Of a stretch of DNA of 64,000 nucleotides, positions 43,626 to 54,315 are shown piece after piece. Each line of letters starts with the position of its first letter. Position 1 is the stretch's first letter. Position numbers and translations under genes: made by a program. The DNA comes from Bactericera cockerelli (Eukaryota; Arthropoda; Insecta; Hemiptera; Triozidae), in NCBI GenBank assembly GCA_024516035.1, contig CM044965.1, positions 1,567,272 through 1,631,271 on the forward strand, written 5' to 3'. Below the pieces are notes generated by a model. The model searched no databases. It saw nothing but the letters and a program-made list of their open reading frames with translations, and was not told the DNA's origin.

Positions 43626-44106
43626 AAAGAAAAAAAGATCTTTCACGAACAACAACGAAAAGATATTATAAAGAAGGAAAGTTGATTTTCCCTCTATCTC
43701 TCTCTCTCTCTTCTACTTGAGTATTTGTAATTGCATAGATTCGCCATTATCGCGCGAGAGAGAAAGAGAGAAAATAAATAGGGTAGGAGAAGGAGAGAGA
43801 TAGAGAAACACCCACTGCGCTGAAAGTTTAGAGCTTTGAGTTCGAGACCACGCCCTCTGAAATTTCCCCTCACTTGAGAGGATAGAAGAGGGTAGGGGGA
43901 GACCCTTTCATTCCTGAAGGAATAAAATAGTCAATGAAGCTACCGAAGATCTTGTTTTCAGTTACAAAAGTAAGTTTTTGGCCAGTAGCAATAACGGAAA
44001 TCAAATTAGGAAAATCTAACTAAGAAGATTATTTTACTTTTTTGTAACCAGATTTCACTTGTAACCTTGATTAAAAATTATAAGTTCAATATGTCCATCC
44101 GTACTC
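43626..44106. other. Unannotated stretch
   Basis: Short CT and GA runs (about 43697 and 43760). No gene seen. Confidence 0.4.
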
Positions 44107-44320
44107 ACCGTGGCCGAGTTAGTTAGCGCGCTAGGCATTGCACGCACGGTGACCTGGGTTCGATCCCCAGCGGGGCAGGTTTTTTTCTGCTCTGTACTTG
44201 GGTCTTCGAGGTACACTCATACCTAGTGAGGAAAAATGAGTAGCTGCTTTAATGCAGCGACCAGTGGTGGAATTGTAGGCAAAAATAAAATATTGGGATA
44301 TAATTATGTTTTTTTTTGGG
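44107..44320 (+). mobile_element. SINE family D (tRNA-derived), best copy
   Basis: CACCGTGGCCGAGTTAGTTA (A-box), TAGGCATTGCACGCACGGTG (anticodon region) and GACCTGGGTTCGATCCCCAG (B-box), then TTCTGCTCTGTACTTGG, CTGCTTTAATGCAGCGACCA and an AT-rich end. Confidence 0.85.
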
Positions 44321-44339
44321 TCTTTTTTTTGGTCACTCA

Positions 44340-44440
44340 TCTTACCCATCCAATTTCTACTCTCGTTGGACGTTGCTGAACTTCAGTGACTGAATGAGAA
44401 TTGGTGCACTCAACTTGCCATCGACGCTGGCTATTGAATA
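44340..44440 (-). mobile_element. 5S-SINE head fragment
   Basis: On the minus strand GCGTCGATGGCAAGTTGAGT, GCACCAATTCTCATTCAGTC and ACTGAAGTTCAGCAACGTCC follow 5S rRNA. No central domain is attached. Confidence 0.6.
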
Positions 44441-44774
44441 TGTAGTTAGTGAAAAGGCCCCCTATCTCGCACCCCGAGTAGTGAAAAGGCCCAAGTTCAA
44501 GTAAGCTCGACCAGTGCTGCTGTAGGGTGGCGAGATTAGGCACTTCCTCCGTATTGAACTCCTTGACTTGTGTAGGGCCGGGGGATGTAATGGGACGCTG
44601 GTAAAAAACAAGGCTCTCTCAAGCAGGTTGAATTATTCACGTCAAATGAGACTTGTTAAGATTGGTAAAAAAAAATATGATGGGGAAGTTTAATATCGAT
44701 TGCGTTCATATTGGACACTCGAGTTAGGATAAAATAAAAGACCTGTCTTGTTCATTTCATTTTCTATTACCTGC

Positions 44775-44925
44775 AACCGACCTCAGTAGCTTGATCGATA
44801 AGGCGGCGGACTTGTAACCTGGGGGCCGGTGGTTCAAGTCCCGGTTTCAGCGTAGATTTAGTGCAGCGAGTTTGAGTAGTTGTGATATCACGAACGTGAT
44901 TAACACAAAAATGATAACTTACATC
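44775..44925 (+). mobile_element. SINE family B (tRNA-Thr-like)
   Basis: CCGACCTCAGTAGCTTGATC, GGCGGCGGACTTGTAACCTG and GGTGGTTCAAGTCCCGG lead to body TTTGAGTAGTTGTGATATCA, ending GATAACTT. Confidence 0.85.
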
Positions 44926-45029
44926 ATCATAGGGTGGCGTCATCGTCAACGATGGTAGCCAGACAGTGGAGGAATGACTCAGTAGTTCTACCAGTCTACC
45001 CATTGTCTTTACAAGAAGGCTAATAATTG

Positions 45030-45100
45030 ACAAGGGCTACCAGAACCAAGCCAATGCTGGTCTCCTCCCTGTTTATAGTCCCCCAGCCAGACTATGATAA
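45030..45100 (-). repeat. Repeat shared with window end
   Basis: On the minus strand AGTCTGGCTGGGGGACTATA, AACAGGGAGGAGACCAGCAT and TGGCTTGGTTCTGG match 63880-64000. A single unit here, several there. Confidence 0.8.
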
Positions 45101-45176
45101 CTTTAACGTACCTTATTACCCGTAAGATGTAATAAGTATTGCAATCAGTCACTTTCTAAGTGGTACAAGATTATGG

Positions 45177-45233
45177 GGTTGGATGGAAGAGATTGCCTTA
45201 GGCAATAATCCTGCCCTTTGTAATTTATGTAAA
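45177..45233 (+). mobile_element. Short element G, 5' part only
   Basis: GGGGTTGGATGGAAGAGATT, then GCCTTAGGCAATAATCCTGC. Confidence 0.6.
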
Positions 45234-45367
45234 AAAATCAACAAAGAGTTTACTATTACTGCTACTTTTTATCTTAAATTCTGCTGTAAACATTTCTGGA
45301 CAAATTAGAGTCTCCTGGTTCTAAAATAAACTGATTTTTCATCAAAGTTGTCTGTTTTCTTAGTGTC

Positions 45368-45446
45368 ATTTTTTTTTCAAAAGTGTTTCACAGACTTTTT
45401 TATTTCGTACACATGAAACAGCAGCTACTGCATGGGCGCTCGTATT
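45368..45446 (-). mobile_element. SINE family E, 3' end fragment
   Basis: On the minus strand GTAGCTGCTGTTTCATGTGT and AAAAAAGTCTGTGAAACACT match the family E tail. Confidence 0.65.
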
Positions 45447-46197
45447 TCTCTATTGAGTTCAACATCCCTGAATCATGCCTCAAAAATATATCTCAATCAG
45501 TTATACGAGCCTCTATACAAATTCTCCGAAATCATATTTATGGCATCTAATATCATAACTACATTATACTTCTCCATATTCTGTCTATAAAATCCAAATT
45601 GTTTATATTGTATAAGTTATTTTTCTTTCAACCTGGTTCTCATGTTCATCTTCATTGGTATTTCAACACAAGGGCGGACCCCAATTCCTCCGATTTCATA
45701 CCAATTGCTCCGAGGTTGAAATCGGAAGTCCTAAAGGTATACGCTAATTCCTCCTCTAAAAAATTAGAACACTTTGTTAATTTATATTAAAAAATCTTGT
45801 TTTTATTTAATTTATTTCATTGATTAACAATGCATCCACAAAAACATGAATATTCGGATGAGGTGACATCCTTCTATGTCAGTATCCGGCCATATTCTAT
45901 TGCAAGCAGCATGGATTGGCTTTTCAAAAAGCAAAAGCAATCGCTCTTTCTAATATTCACAATGATCATACTTTCCTTTTGCTCGCAAGCATGATTGCTT
46001 ATCTCATTAATTAATATGGCCCGATGAGGGTCTTATTGATATTTAAGATTTTTTAAATTATTGTTTTAAAGAAAAGAAACATGTGTATCTTTTACTTCAG
46101 AAGAAGGAAAAGCTTCCGCTTTTCGATTTAAAAGAAAATTAAAATCTCGTCTTGAGTTACTTTATGGCTAAACAAGTAAGGTCAATTTTTATTTAAA
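45447..46197. other. Unannotated stretch
   Basis: AT-rich; no gene, repeat or mobile element recognised. Confidence 0.4.
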
Positions 46198-46310
46198 AGA
46201 GAGCGGGAGAGAGAGAGAGAGAGTGAGAGTAATAGAGAAGGATTGAGAGAGATAGAGAGAGATATATATAGAGAGATAGAGAGAGAGAGAGAGAGGGAGA
46301 GAGAGAGAGC
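46198..46310. repeat. GA-rich simple repeat
   Basis: (GA)n with a central GATATATATA interruption. Confidence 0.9.
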
Positions 46311-46634
46311 ACTCATCTATGCAGGAATGCGAGGAGAGCAGCCTCCTACAAGTCCTACATACATAGCATACATAATGCATAACAAGATACAAAGTTTCCT
46401 GTTCTCTGCTTTTTAAAAATTTCCCCTTTAAAAAAAGGCTTTAGTTTTTATTATGATTTTCCATTCAGAGATAGTGAACGTTAACCCCATACTTGAGGCA
46501 TAATATTATTTTGTGATATTTGATACTTACATGTTCTCGGAAGTAACAAGAGGAAGCAAAAGTTTTGATGCAATTTTTATGATGTCAAATCATTGCAAAT
46601 ATGTACGAGTACTTATAATATATCTGTATTTATT
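46311..46634. other. Unannotated stretch
   Basis: AT-rich; nothing recognised. Confidence 0.4.
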
Positions 46635-46815
46635 AAGGGTTGGGTGGAAGAGATTGCCATAGGCAATAACCCCGCTCTTTAGTTAGAACATTTGTAATAT
46701 ACATATATTATATATTATGTATTGTATTTTCTTTTTCTCTTGTTTTTATTATTATTCATTTGTAATTTATTCTAATAAAGTATTCAATAAAGTATCCAAT
46801 AATAATAATATTTAT
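46635..46815 (+). mobile_element. Short element G (LINE-tail-like)
   Basis: GGGTTGGGTGGAAGAGATTG and CAATAACCCCGCTCTTTAGT. AT-rich 3' part with AATAAAGTATTC twice and an AATAATAAT tail. Confidence 0.7.
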
Positions 46816-47017
46816 AAATCTCAGATCTGGGCCTATTGGACTATCCATTATCCATTAGAAGGGGTTGTCCGCCCCACCACCGATACAAGATGTCGAATTT
46901 TGCCTGAGAAACCAATGTCTTTCTAAATAAGAAAACTACTTAAGCACAAAAAGGCCCGATTCTACCCACTAGTGATGTAAAAAAAAAATTCAATACACCA
47001 AATCTGGTTATGTCACT

Positions 47018-47210
47018 GAACTAAATAACGTCCAGCGAGGTTAGAACTTGCATGAGTAAGTGGAAACTAAAATTGGAATATTCGTAACGATGGCTATGCC
47101 CGAGTCCACCCAGGTTAATTTGGGTAAATGGTTTGAGAGTTCCCATCCAATGGAGGGTAAAACCCCCGTCGTGAATGACATAGATGTTAGAGAGGCATTA
47201 AGCAACAAAT
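47018..47210 (+). mobile_element. 5S-SINE / family C hybrid-looking fragment
   Basis: Begins with 5S-like ACTAAATAACGTCCAGCGAG, then a body whose details (GGTAAAACCCCCGTCGTGAA) sit between the family C and 5S versions. Tail GAGAGGCATTAAGCAAC. It could be a recombinant or a diverged 5S copy. Confidence 0.55.
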
Positions 47211-47665
47211 AAAAATATCTAGAAAAATACTATGGCAAAATTTTGCAAGGTGCCTTAGAATTTATATTTTGGGTTTTATATTTTTAAGGTACCTAAGTTA
47301 GGGGAAATATTTCTCTAAAAATCAAAATTCATATGTTATTTTTACTTTTTCCTGTATTTTACATATCTATAAGGTAAAAAAGCTATATTGTTTTTTTTTT
47401 TTTTCTTCTTCTAACATCTCCTGTGTTTATTCTACTTTGGAAAAACTGAGAGTTAAAGTAGAAAGGGTTAAAGTAGAGAGAAAAGGATTCTGAAAAATGC
47501 AGAGAACCCTCTCTCAAACCCACTGGAAATTCTCTCATCTTGATGTCTACGAAATAAAAAAAGCTAATTTATTTTTAATGTCTTTTTGCCCAAACATTTT
47601 TTTTCTCTCAGGATTTTCAAAAGTAAATCAGAGTCGTGGCTACATGATGTAAAAGATGATGAGAA
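47211..47665. other. Unannotated stretch
   Basis: T-rich; nothing recognised. Confidence 0.4.
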
Positions 47666-47703
47666 AGAAGAGAGGGAGAGAGGGAGAGAGAGGGAGGGAC
47701 AGG

Positions 47704-47734
<31 letters not shown>

Positions 47735-47795
47735 GAGGAGGGAGAGAGAGAGAGAGAGGGAGAGACTGTGAAGGAGAGAGAGAGAGAGAGAGAGG
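47666..47795. repeat. GA-rich simple repeat
   Basis: (GA)n with GGGAGG interruptions. Frames on both strands are open and compositional. Confidence 0.92.
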
Positions 47796-47831
47796 CCACT
47801 TACCGTTGTCTCTATTTCTGGACCAATTCAA

Positions 47832-47912
47832 ATCAACCAATCAGAGTACGTTGTGTGACGGTTTTAAGGGAGATTAGTAAATTATGAGAGTGAGAGTGGT
47901 TTCTGGAACGAA
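47832..47912 (+). mobile_element. MITE family H, right half
   Basis: ACCAATCAGAGTACGTTGTG ... ATTATGAGAGTG ... GTTTCTGGAACG. No left half was found. Confidence 0.65.
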
Positions 47913-48854
47913 GGCCTTGAGTCTAGAAGGAGAGTAAGCGAAATTATTAGCTTAGAGACTTAGATGATACCGCAACTGTTTCTTAAAGTTCTGGGTCGTA
48001 AAATCTATTCTCTTTAGGAACTAAAAATTCATTTTTTGAAGAATTGTATCTGCAATTTGTATGCTGAAAATACAATTTTGGATAATTTTGCGCGAATATA
48101 CCTTAAGGACTTTATTTTAAAATTAATACAACATAATAAATAAAATACATAACATTAAAATTATAGGTAAAATATTTCATCCAGCGCTCTAGTGCTTGGT
48201 ATAGTGTCCCTCACACACTCCGCATTCCCTCGCTATAATTTTGCTATAATCTTTGATCATCTAGGTTTCATTTCTTTGAGTATACCTTTTTGAACAAATC
48301 TTTATGGTTCTCTATGCGAGACAAGAGACGGCCCCACCCAGGCTGAGTGAGGTGCCGATGTTCAGCGCAAAAAAGAGGAGAGAAGAGAAAAAGAGAGGAG
48401 TGAGTATAAAATTCTCAACTCTACCATAATATATTAGAAGGCTCATGAACACATATTCCTATCTCGCCATGGCCCTTTTTGCACAAAATAAATCAAATTC
48501 TGCAAGACAAAAAGTTAGCTTTGTTAAATATTTAGGTATTATGTATGCGATAACAGAGAGAGAAATAAGGAAGAGAAGGGGAAATTGGCGCAGAATCTGT
48601 ATACAAGATTTCCTCATTTTCGTGTAAGATAAAAAATAGGAGCTCCCCCCCCACCCCCCTCCCTACCAATCTCTCTCTCTCTATCTCTCTCTCCCTCTCT
48701 CTCGAAGGATATAATATAATTTCCCCGCAGTTAGCCCAGGCTTTCTAATGAACGAGAAGGGGAAAGCAGAAAAATTCAGTGTTGAAAAAAATGTCCACAC
48801 AATTCTAATCTCATGAAACCTCTTCTGCTTACGAAACGCTCACTCTCACATTCC
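47913..48854. other. Unannotated stretch
   Basis: AT-rich, with a short CT tract at about 48668-48705. No gene recognised. Confidence 0.4.
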
Positions 48855-49117
48855 GTGGTGGTCAAGTGGTTAAAGAGCTAGTCTGGTCATCAAGGAACCT
48901 TGGTGGTCAAGTGGTTAAGGCGCTAGTCTGGTAATCCAGGAATCGAGAGGAGCCTTGGCTTCGAATCCCACTCAATGCATGAAAATTTGTCCTTCGTATT
49001 TTTGAGAATTTTATCACGTGGTTTAAGCAACAGAAATAAAGGCTGCATTTGTTAAATGGGACTTTTTGAGTCGTACTCAGACGGAAAATTTTAAAGTATA
49101 TATAATAATAATAAATC
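48855..49117 (+). mobile_element. SINE A-related, duplicated tRNA head
   Basis: The A-box and anticodon region occur twice in tandem: TGGTGGTCAAGTGGTTAAAG at about 48860 and TGGTGGTCAAGTGGTTAAGG at 48900. One B-box follows (GGCTTCGAATCCCACTCAAT). The body (GAGTCGTACTCAGACGG) differs from family A, so this is a related but separate family. Confidence 0.7.
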
Positions 49118-49336
49118 ATTTGTTTTATTTTTCATATTTTTTTTTGTATAGAGAGTACCCATCCTAGGCCATTTTTATTGGGCTTCTAAGATTTGGACAT
49201 TTTATAATAGTGCGTTATGCAGAAAGACTGTCAGCGCAAGACAGGTAGTCCCATTATGTCAACAGTATGAAAAAGTCCTTATTTATTTCAATACTTCAAG
49301 TATGATTCACATTGGCTCTTGATAAAATCATTATTC

Positions 49337-49395
49337 TGATCAACGTCCAGCAAGTTTAGGACTTTGATGGGTGACCATTCTAATTCGAACCCTCG
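49337..49395 (+). mobile_element. 5S-SINE head fragment with box C
   Basis: GATCAACGTCCAGCAAGTTT, then GGACTTTGATGGGTGACCAT. The downstream ATTCTAATTCGAACCCTC resembles the copy at 40380. Confidence 0.6.
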
Positions 49396-49520
49396 TTCTG
49401 TATCTTGTGGTTGAGTTTCCAGATAAAATCGCGATATCACATTGCAGTAGAAACACGTTAAAAAAGTCAAGATTATTGGTTTTAGCTCTCGAAAATTACT
49501 TTCTAAAGACACAGAAGATG

Positions 49521-49760
49521 GCTAGTGTCGATGGCGCGTTGAATGCACCGGTTCTCTAGGATCACCGAAGTTAAGCAACGTCAAGTGAGGTGAAGACTTC
49601 TTGCTGCTGGCATTCCGGCCCAACCCTGGCTGAGTGAGGTTAATGTGGGTAGCGGGTGTGTGAGTTTCTTGCCAATGGAGGGTAACACCCCCGTCGCGCT
49701 ATATTATCACAATGATGCAGTTGAAAGTAATGTTAAACCCAAATTAAAAAAAAAAACACA
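49521..49760 (+). mobile_element. 5S-SINE, full length
   Basis: Head GATGGCGCGTTGAATGCACC and GGATCACCGAAGTTAAGCAA. Then GAAGACTTCTTGCTGCTGGC in place of 5S box C, central domain GAGTGAGGTTAATGTGGGTA, GCCAATGGAGGGTAACACCC, tail and poly-A from 49746. Confidence 0.9.
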
Positions 49761-49873
49761 CACACACAAAAGATGGAAGTATTTAATAATTTTAGAGCTG
49801 GTGATTGAATCCTAACCAACACATAGATATTTAATCATTATTATGACCTTGAAAGCGACGTTAAACCCCACTT

Positions 49874-49904
<31 letters not shown>

Positions 49905-50141
49905 CTTGGTAACTCTTGGTAGTTTTTCAGCTTTTGTCATTCTGTCCAAGGCCAAATTCAATTATTACATTATAAGTTATTTATTTTATCTAGATCATCC
50001 CCCCAGAAGATCTTTGAAAGAAAATGGGTCCAGCTTTGAGGAGCAAAGAAATGGAATTTTTAATCAGAAAAGTTCCTTTTTCCAGAAGAAAAATCTGGGC
50101 AGCAAGAAAATGATGTAATTTGTTAAGAAATAAGGATAAAG
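49761..50141. other. Unannotated, with a second SINE tail
   Basis: GAAAGCGACGTTAAACCCCA plus poly-A at 49852-49900 is the 3' tip of another 5S-SINE. The remainder is unrecognised. Confidence 0.45.
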
Positions 50142-50151
50142 GGGAGAGAGA

Positions 50152-50201
<50 letters not shown>
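50142..50201. repeat. (GA)n microsatellite ending in a G-run
   Basis: About 25 GA units with one GATA, then 11 G. Confidence 0.95.
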
Positions 50202-50202
<1 letters not shown>

Positions 50203-50436
50203 GTAAAGAAAGGACATTAGGAAGTACCCCCCTCCCTGTCTCCCTCCCTCTTAAGTAATTATTTTACTCAACTCTCATTGGTGGAGCGAATTTTCCTTTT
50301 TAATTATGAAAAGAGAGAGAAAATTCTGGAAATTCCTGCACGCAAAATTTAGTCGCATGGATCCGTCCATGTACTACCTACTCTTTTACAAATCCTCTAG
50401 AAGATAAAAATTGCCCAAAGTTATTTGAGAGCATTT
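50202..50436. other. Short unannotated stretch
   Basis: Nothing recognised. Confidence 0.4.
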
Positions 50437-50577
50437 TTTTTTAAATTGAGGGTTTAACATCGCTTTCAACTCCATGGTCCTATAAAGACGGGGGTGTTAC
50501 CCTCCATTCGCAGGAAACTTACAATCCTGCTACCCACATTAAACTCACCCAGCCTGGGTTGGGCCTGAATGCCTACT
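50437..50577 (-). mobile_element. 5S-SINE, 5'-truncated
   Basis: On the minus strand CAGGCTGGGTGAGTTTAATG, GCGAATGGAGGGTAACACCC, tail and T-run. The head is missing. The 45-bp array begins where it breaks off. Confidence 0.8.
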
Positions 50578-51010
50578 TCTTGTTTTTGATTCTACGTTGT
50601 GTAATACTTTTTTGTTCATTACTTCTTGATTTTGATTATAATTATGTTGTGTAATACTTTTTGTTCATTACTTCTTGATTTTGATTCTGTGTTGTGTATT
50701 ACTTTTTGTTCATTACTTCTTGATTTTGATTCTGTGTTGTGTAATACTTTTTGTTCAATACTTCTTGATTTTGATTCTGTGTTGCGTAATACTTTTTGTT
50801 CAATACTTCTTGATTTTGATTCTATGTTGTGTAATACTTTTTGTTCATTACTTCTTGATTTCGATTCAATGTTGTGTAATACTTTTTGTTCATTACTTTT
50901 TAATTTTGATTCTGTGTGGTGTAATACTTTTTGTTCATTACTTCTTGATTCTGATTCTATGTTCTGTAATACTTTTTGTTCATTACTTCTTGATTTGGAT
51001 TATTTGTAGT
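50578..51010. repeat. 45-bp minisatellite, about 9.5 copies
   Basis: The unit contains TGTGTTGTGTAATACTTTTT and GTTCATTACTTCTTGATTTT. Unit length is a multiple of three, so two plus frames remain open with repeating Phe/Leu/Cys-rich sequence; not a credible gene. Confidence 0.95.
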
Positions 51011-51379
51011 GAGATACTTTTTTTTTTATAAAAAAAGATAAATCAATATTCGTTTTAAATTTGTCTATTTGGAACGTTTAAATAATTTGAATTAGAACGC
51101 TGGTAATATTATTCTGTTGAAATTTTCTTTTTGGTATACGTAGTCAAAATAATTTATTATCTAAGATATTTTTATAATTGGCTCCTAATAATAATTATTT
51201 TAGCATCATTTATTTCAGTTGGAAATTCAATTGGCTTTGAACAAAGAAACAAAGTTAAACAGATTTTTTTACTGTCGTCAATCGAGCCCTGTTGTGTCGA
51301 TATTTGTGATCTAGTAGAGAGTAAAATTATATCTATGATTACTATTTGAGCATAAATGAGGTTATCATTTTATTTTCAG

Positions 51380-51690
51380 GTATGTTCTGATATTTATGTA
51401 CATCTGGTCAATTTCTCACTTTTCTGTTTATACTGATTAAAATACAGAGGTTAGTTGAAGACATGGATAATCAGAACTATTACCTGCTAATGAGAGCAAA
51501 TAATCTCGAAACAGCTGTTTAGGTATGTTCTGATGTATAACATAACCTCATAATTTTGTTCTGTTTTTAATAGCTTTACTTATAAAGCTTTGCCCTTATA
51601 AGATTTTCTATTATTATTATATTTATGTACATCTGGTACAACTTCTCACTTTTCTGTTTATGCTGATATACTGATACTGATTTAAAAGTC
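51380..51690. repeat. Duplicated segment, unknown family
   Basis: CAGGTATGTTCTGAT occurs at 51379 and again near 51521. TTATGTACATCTGGT plus CTCACTTTTCTGTTTAT occur at 51394 and 51623. Related sequence is at 30960-31015 and 26110-26150 in reverse orientation. Confidence 0.55.
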
Positions 51691-52867
51691 CAAAATTAAA
51701 TCAATACTGAGAAACATCCTTCGAACGGGGAAACTGAAACAGCAAGAAACCTTCCAGAACTTTTTGTTTTCTACCAGATTTTTTTGTTCGTTGAAAAGAA
51801 GGAGCGGCGTCCACTTTTTTCATTAGTTGCTGTCAGCGCCAGTAATAAAGTACCAGGGAATATTAGTATCAGCAAGGAGAAAAAACGCTTTCAAGCGGGA
51901 AAAAAGAGTAGGTAGCTTAATGACTTCGTATTAATTGAAATACATTTTTCTTATCCCCTCTCCCCTCTCTTCCCTGGTAGACCCTCGACGTTTTATAAAT
52001 GCTTAAAAAAATAAAAAATAAAACGGGATTTTTTCTCCTCTGTTGCGAAAGCAAAAAATCTATGAAAATCCCCCGCGCCCTTGCTCCACCGCTTGATTAC
52101 AAGGCAAGGTAGAAACGTGCCCTTCGCTTAGGCACGGTGAAGGGAAGAAAGGGAAATAACGAGGGAATTTTCGTGGGACAAACGGGGAGCCGGGGGGAAA
52201 AGGGATTTTCTTGCGCTCGTGAAAAATTCTGTTGATAATTAAAAACAACCGCAGGGAGCGGCGGGGTGGGGGGGATTTCCAGCTCGTTTCTGATTGGTCG
52301 GAGGGAAAAATTTCTCTTCTCTTCTTAATTAGAAAATTCCCCTGTCCTAGGGAAATTGTAGGGAAAGCTCTCATTGGTTAATTACGAGGGAGTCTTCTCC
52401 TTTCCTCATTAACTAAGAGCTTTCGAGTTCAGTCCGCCCTGGCAAAACGCCCATTTTGTTGAGAAAATGTTCAACTAATACCATTATTTAGTTAGCTACT
52501 CAAATTGAACTTTAACAAGAAATTCTATTATAGCACCTACCTGAAATTTCTTAACTCGTTTCAAGATATTTCATGCCTTACAATTACCAGATCATTCTAA
52601 TTTAAGTTCATACCAGAGTACACATTATTCTGTTCTTCTGCTAACTCCTAATTCAACTTTCTGTTCCAGGATGACTGATGCAGTCAAATTCAAGTGGACA
52701 CAACATTGGACGAACGAGTGGGGCCAAAACCCAGTTCTATCAAAGGATAATCTCGATGGCTGTACGTACAGGAGGAGGATGCAGCAATATACTGTGTGGA
52801 AGAAAATATCCCCCCCTGTGAAAACATATGTATAGAGAAACTTCAAAATTAAATGTTGTTGTTAGCT
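51691..52867. other. Unannotated stretch
   Basis: A 104-residue minus frame (52060-52374) is Pro/Phe/Arg-rich without a known domain. No repeats recognised. Confidence 0.35.
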
Positions 52868-53092
52868 AGTGTTGATGGCGCGTTGAATGCACCGGTTCTC
52901 GAAGGATCACCGAAGTTAAGCAACGTCCAGCTAGGTGAATACTTCGTGATGCTGGCATTCCTGCCCAACCCAAGCTGGATGAAGTTAATGTGGGTAGCAG
53001 CTTTGTGAGTTTCCTGCGAATGGAGGGTAACACCCCCGTCATGATATGACCATGCAGTTGAATGCGACGTTAAACCCAAATTAAAAAAAAAA
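52868..53092 (+). mobile_element. 5S-SINE, full length
   Basis: Head GTTGATGGCGCGTTGAATGC, CACCGGTTCTCGAAGGATCA and CCGAAGTTAAGCAACGTCCA, then central domain, tail and poly-A at 53082. GTTGTTGTTAG before and GTTGTTGTTGTAG after may be the target duplication. Confidence 0.9.
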
Positions 53093-53767
53093 GTTGTTGT
53101 TGTAGCCAGCTTGGCTACAGCTGGAGAGGGGAATGATGATCTCTAGCCCACTTTATTTCAAAGTTGGCTCGTCCTGAACCACATATTTTACTGTCTTTTA
53201 GAATTAAATAATTATTATTAAATTTACAAGTTTGACATACAATTTGTATACTTCTTTTATATTAATAATAATATGAGACTAGGATTCACTGTCATCTGGA
53301 CTTATTTATAGCCACAGCTTGTAGCTATGAATTAGGGCCGAATTATGAAACAGGATTAAATATTAGAGGCCGAATTCTGAAAAAACCACTCTACACACTT
53401 TTACAGTTACCAAATAATGTTCCTCTAGAGCAGGAACAGTGATTATATTTTCTAATCAAACACCTCGGCCGAAGTGTGAAGAACGCCTATACAAAGAAAG
53501 AGACAGCCCGGCATTTTCATTACAGATGTATGACAATTATAGCTTAACAAATATACTTAAACAATTTTCCAAAAAGTAACTGTTCTTTCTTCATTATTTC
53601 TTGTTAATAAAAAATAAAAAAATAAAACTATTATCTTGGTTATTCGAGACTTAGCTTGTTCTTATGTCGGAACATCATATTATTAATCTAAACTTGGTCA
53701 CGTGTCATGGCAAGAGCCTACACATTGGTTGAGCGTCCAATATAAACGTAATGATTCTCCTCACACT
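53093..53767. other. Unannotated stretch
   Basis: AT-rich. AATTATGAAACAGGATTAAA at 53340 is shared with 20188. No gene seen. Confidence 0.4.
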
Positions 53768-53990
53768 ATAGCCAGCCTCCGTGGCGTAATGGTTGAGACT
53801 ACTGCTCATAGTCAAGATATGTCGAGTTCGTCTCCCGGTTGGGGCAGACTTTTAGAAAAAAAAATCTGTTCCCTCCAAACACGTGAAGCTGGCATGTCCG
53901 GCTCTACCCAGGCTGAGTGAGCTTCATTTGGGTAGCTCGTACGGTTCCCAGCGAATGGAGAGTAAAACCCCCGTCCTGACTACTTCAAAA
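53768..53990 (+). mobile_element. SINE family C, plus orientation
   Basis: Head AGCCTCCGTGGCGTAATGGT, B-box GAGTTCGTCTCCCGG, central domain with CTGAGTGAGCTTCATTTGGG, and GCGAATGGAGAGTAAAACCC. The 3' tail is short. Confidence 0.8.
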
Positions 53991-54152
53991 AACCAAATAG
54001 AATCAACTGGTCACAAAAGATCTAAATAGAGGTCGTTGTGATAATTTGCGCTTCTTTTGTGGACCTCCAACTAGTCTTTAATCAAGCGAAACGGGCGTTC
54101 CGCGGGAGAACGCCTCCCAGAAACTACAGTGCTCATTATAATAATAACACGA

Positions 54153-54315
54153 AGCCTACCTCCGTGGCTTAGTGGTTAAGAGCATTGGTTACTGACCTGG
54201 AGGTTGCGAGTTCGAATTCCGGCCTGTTTCTGGAATGACATGGGTGTAAAGGTAAAGTGCCCTGAAGTGATGTAAAAGCGGTTCCGGGCCCAATTACCAT
54301 TTAAAAACATTTAAA
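54153..54315 (+). mobile_element. SINE family F (tRNA-derived)
   Basis: CTCCGTGGCTTAGTGGTTAA (A-box) and GGTTGCGAGTTCGAATTCCG (B-box), then AAAGTGCCCTGAAGTGATGT and an A-rich end. Confidence 0.8.

Noticed and set aside
52868..52940. 5S rRNA gene
   Set aside because: Only the first half resembles 5S. Box C is replaced and a SINE body follows.
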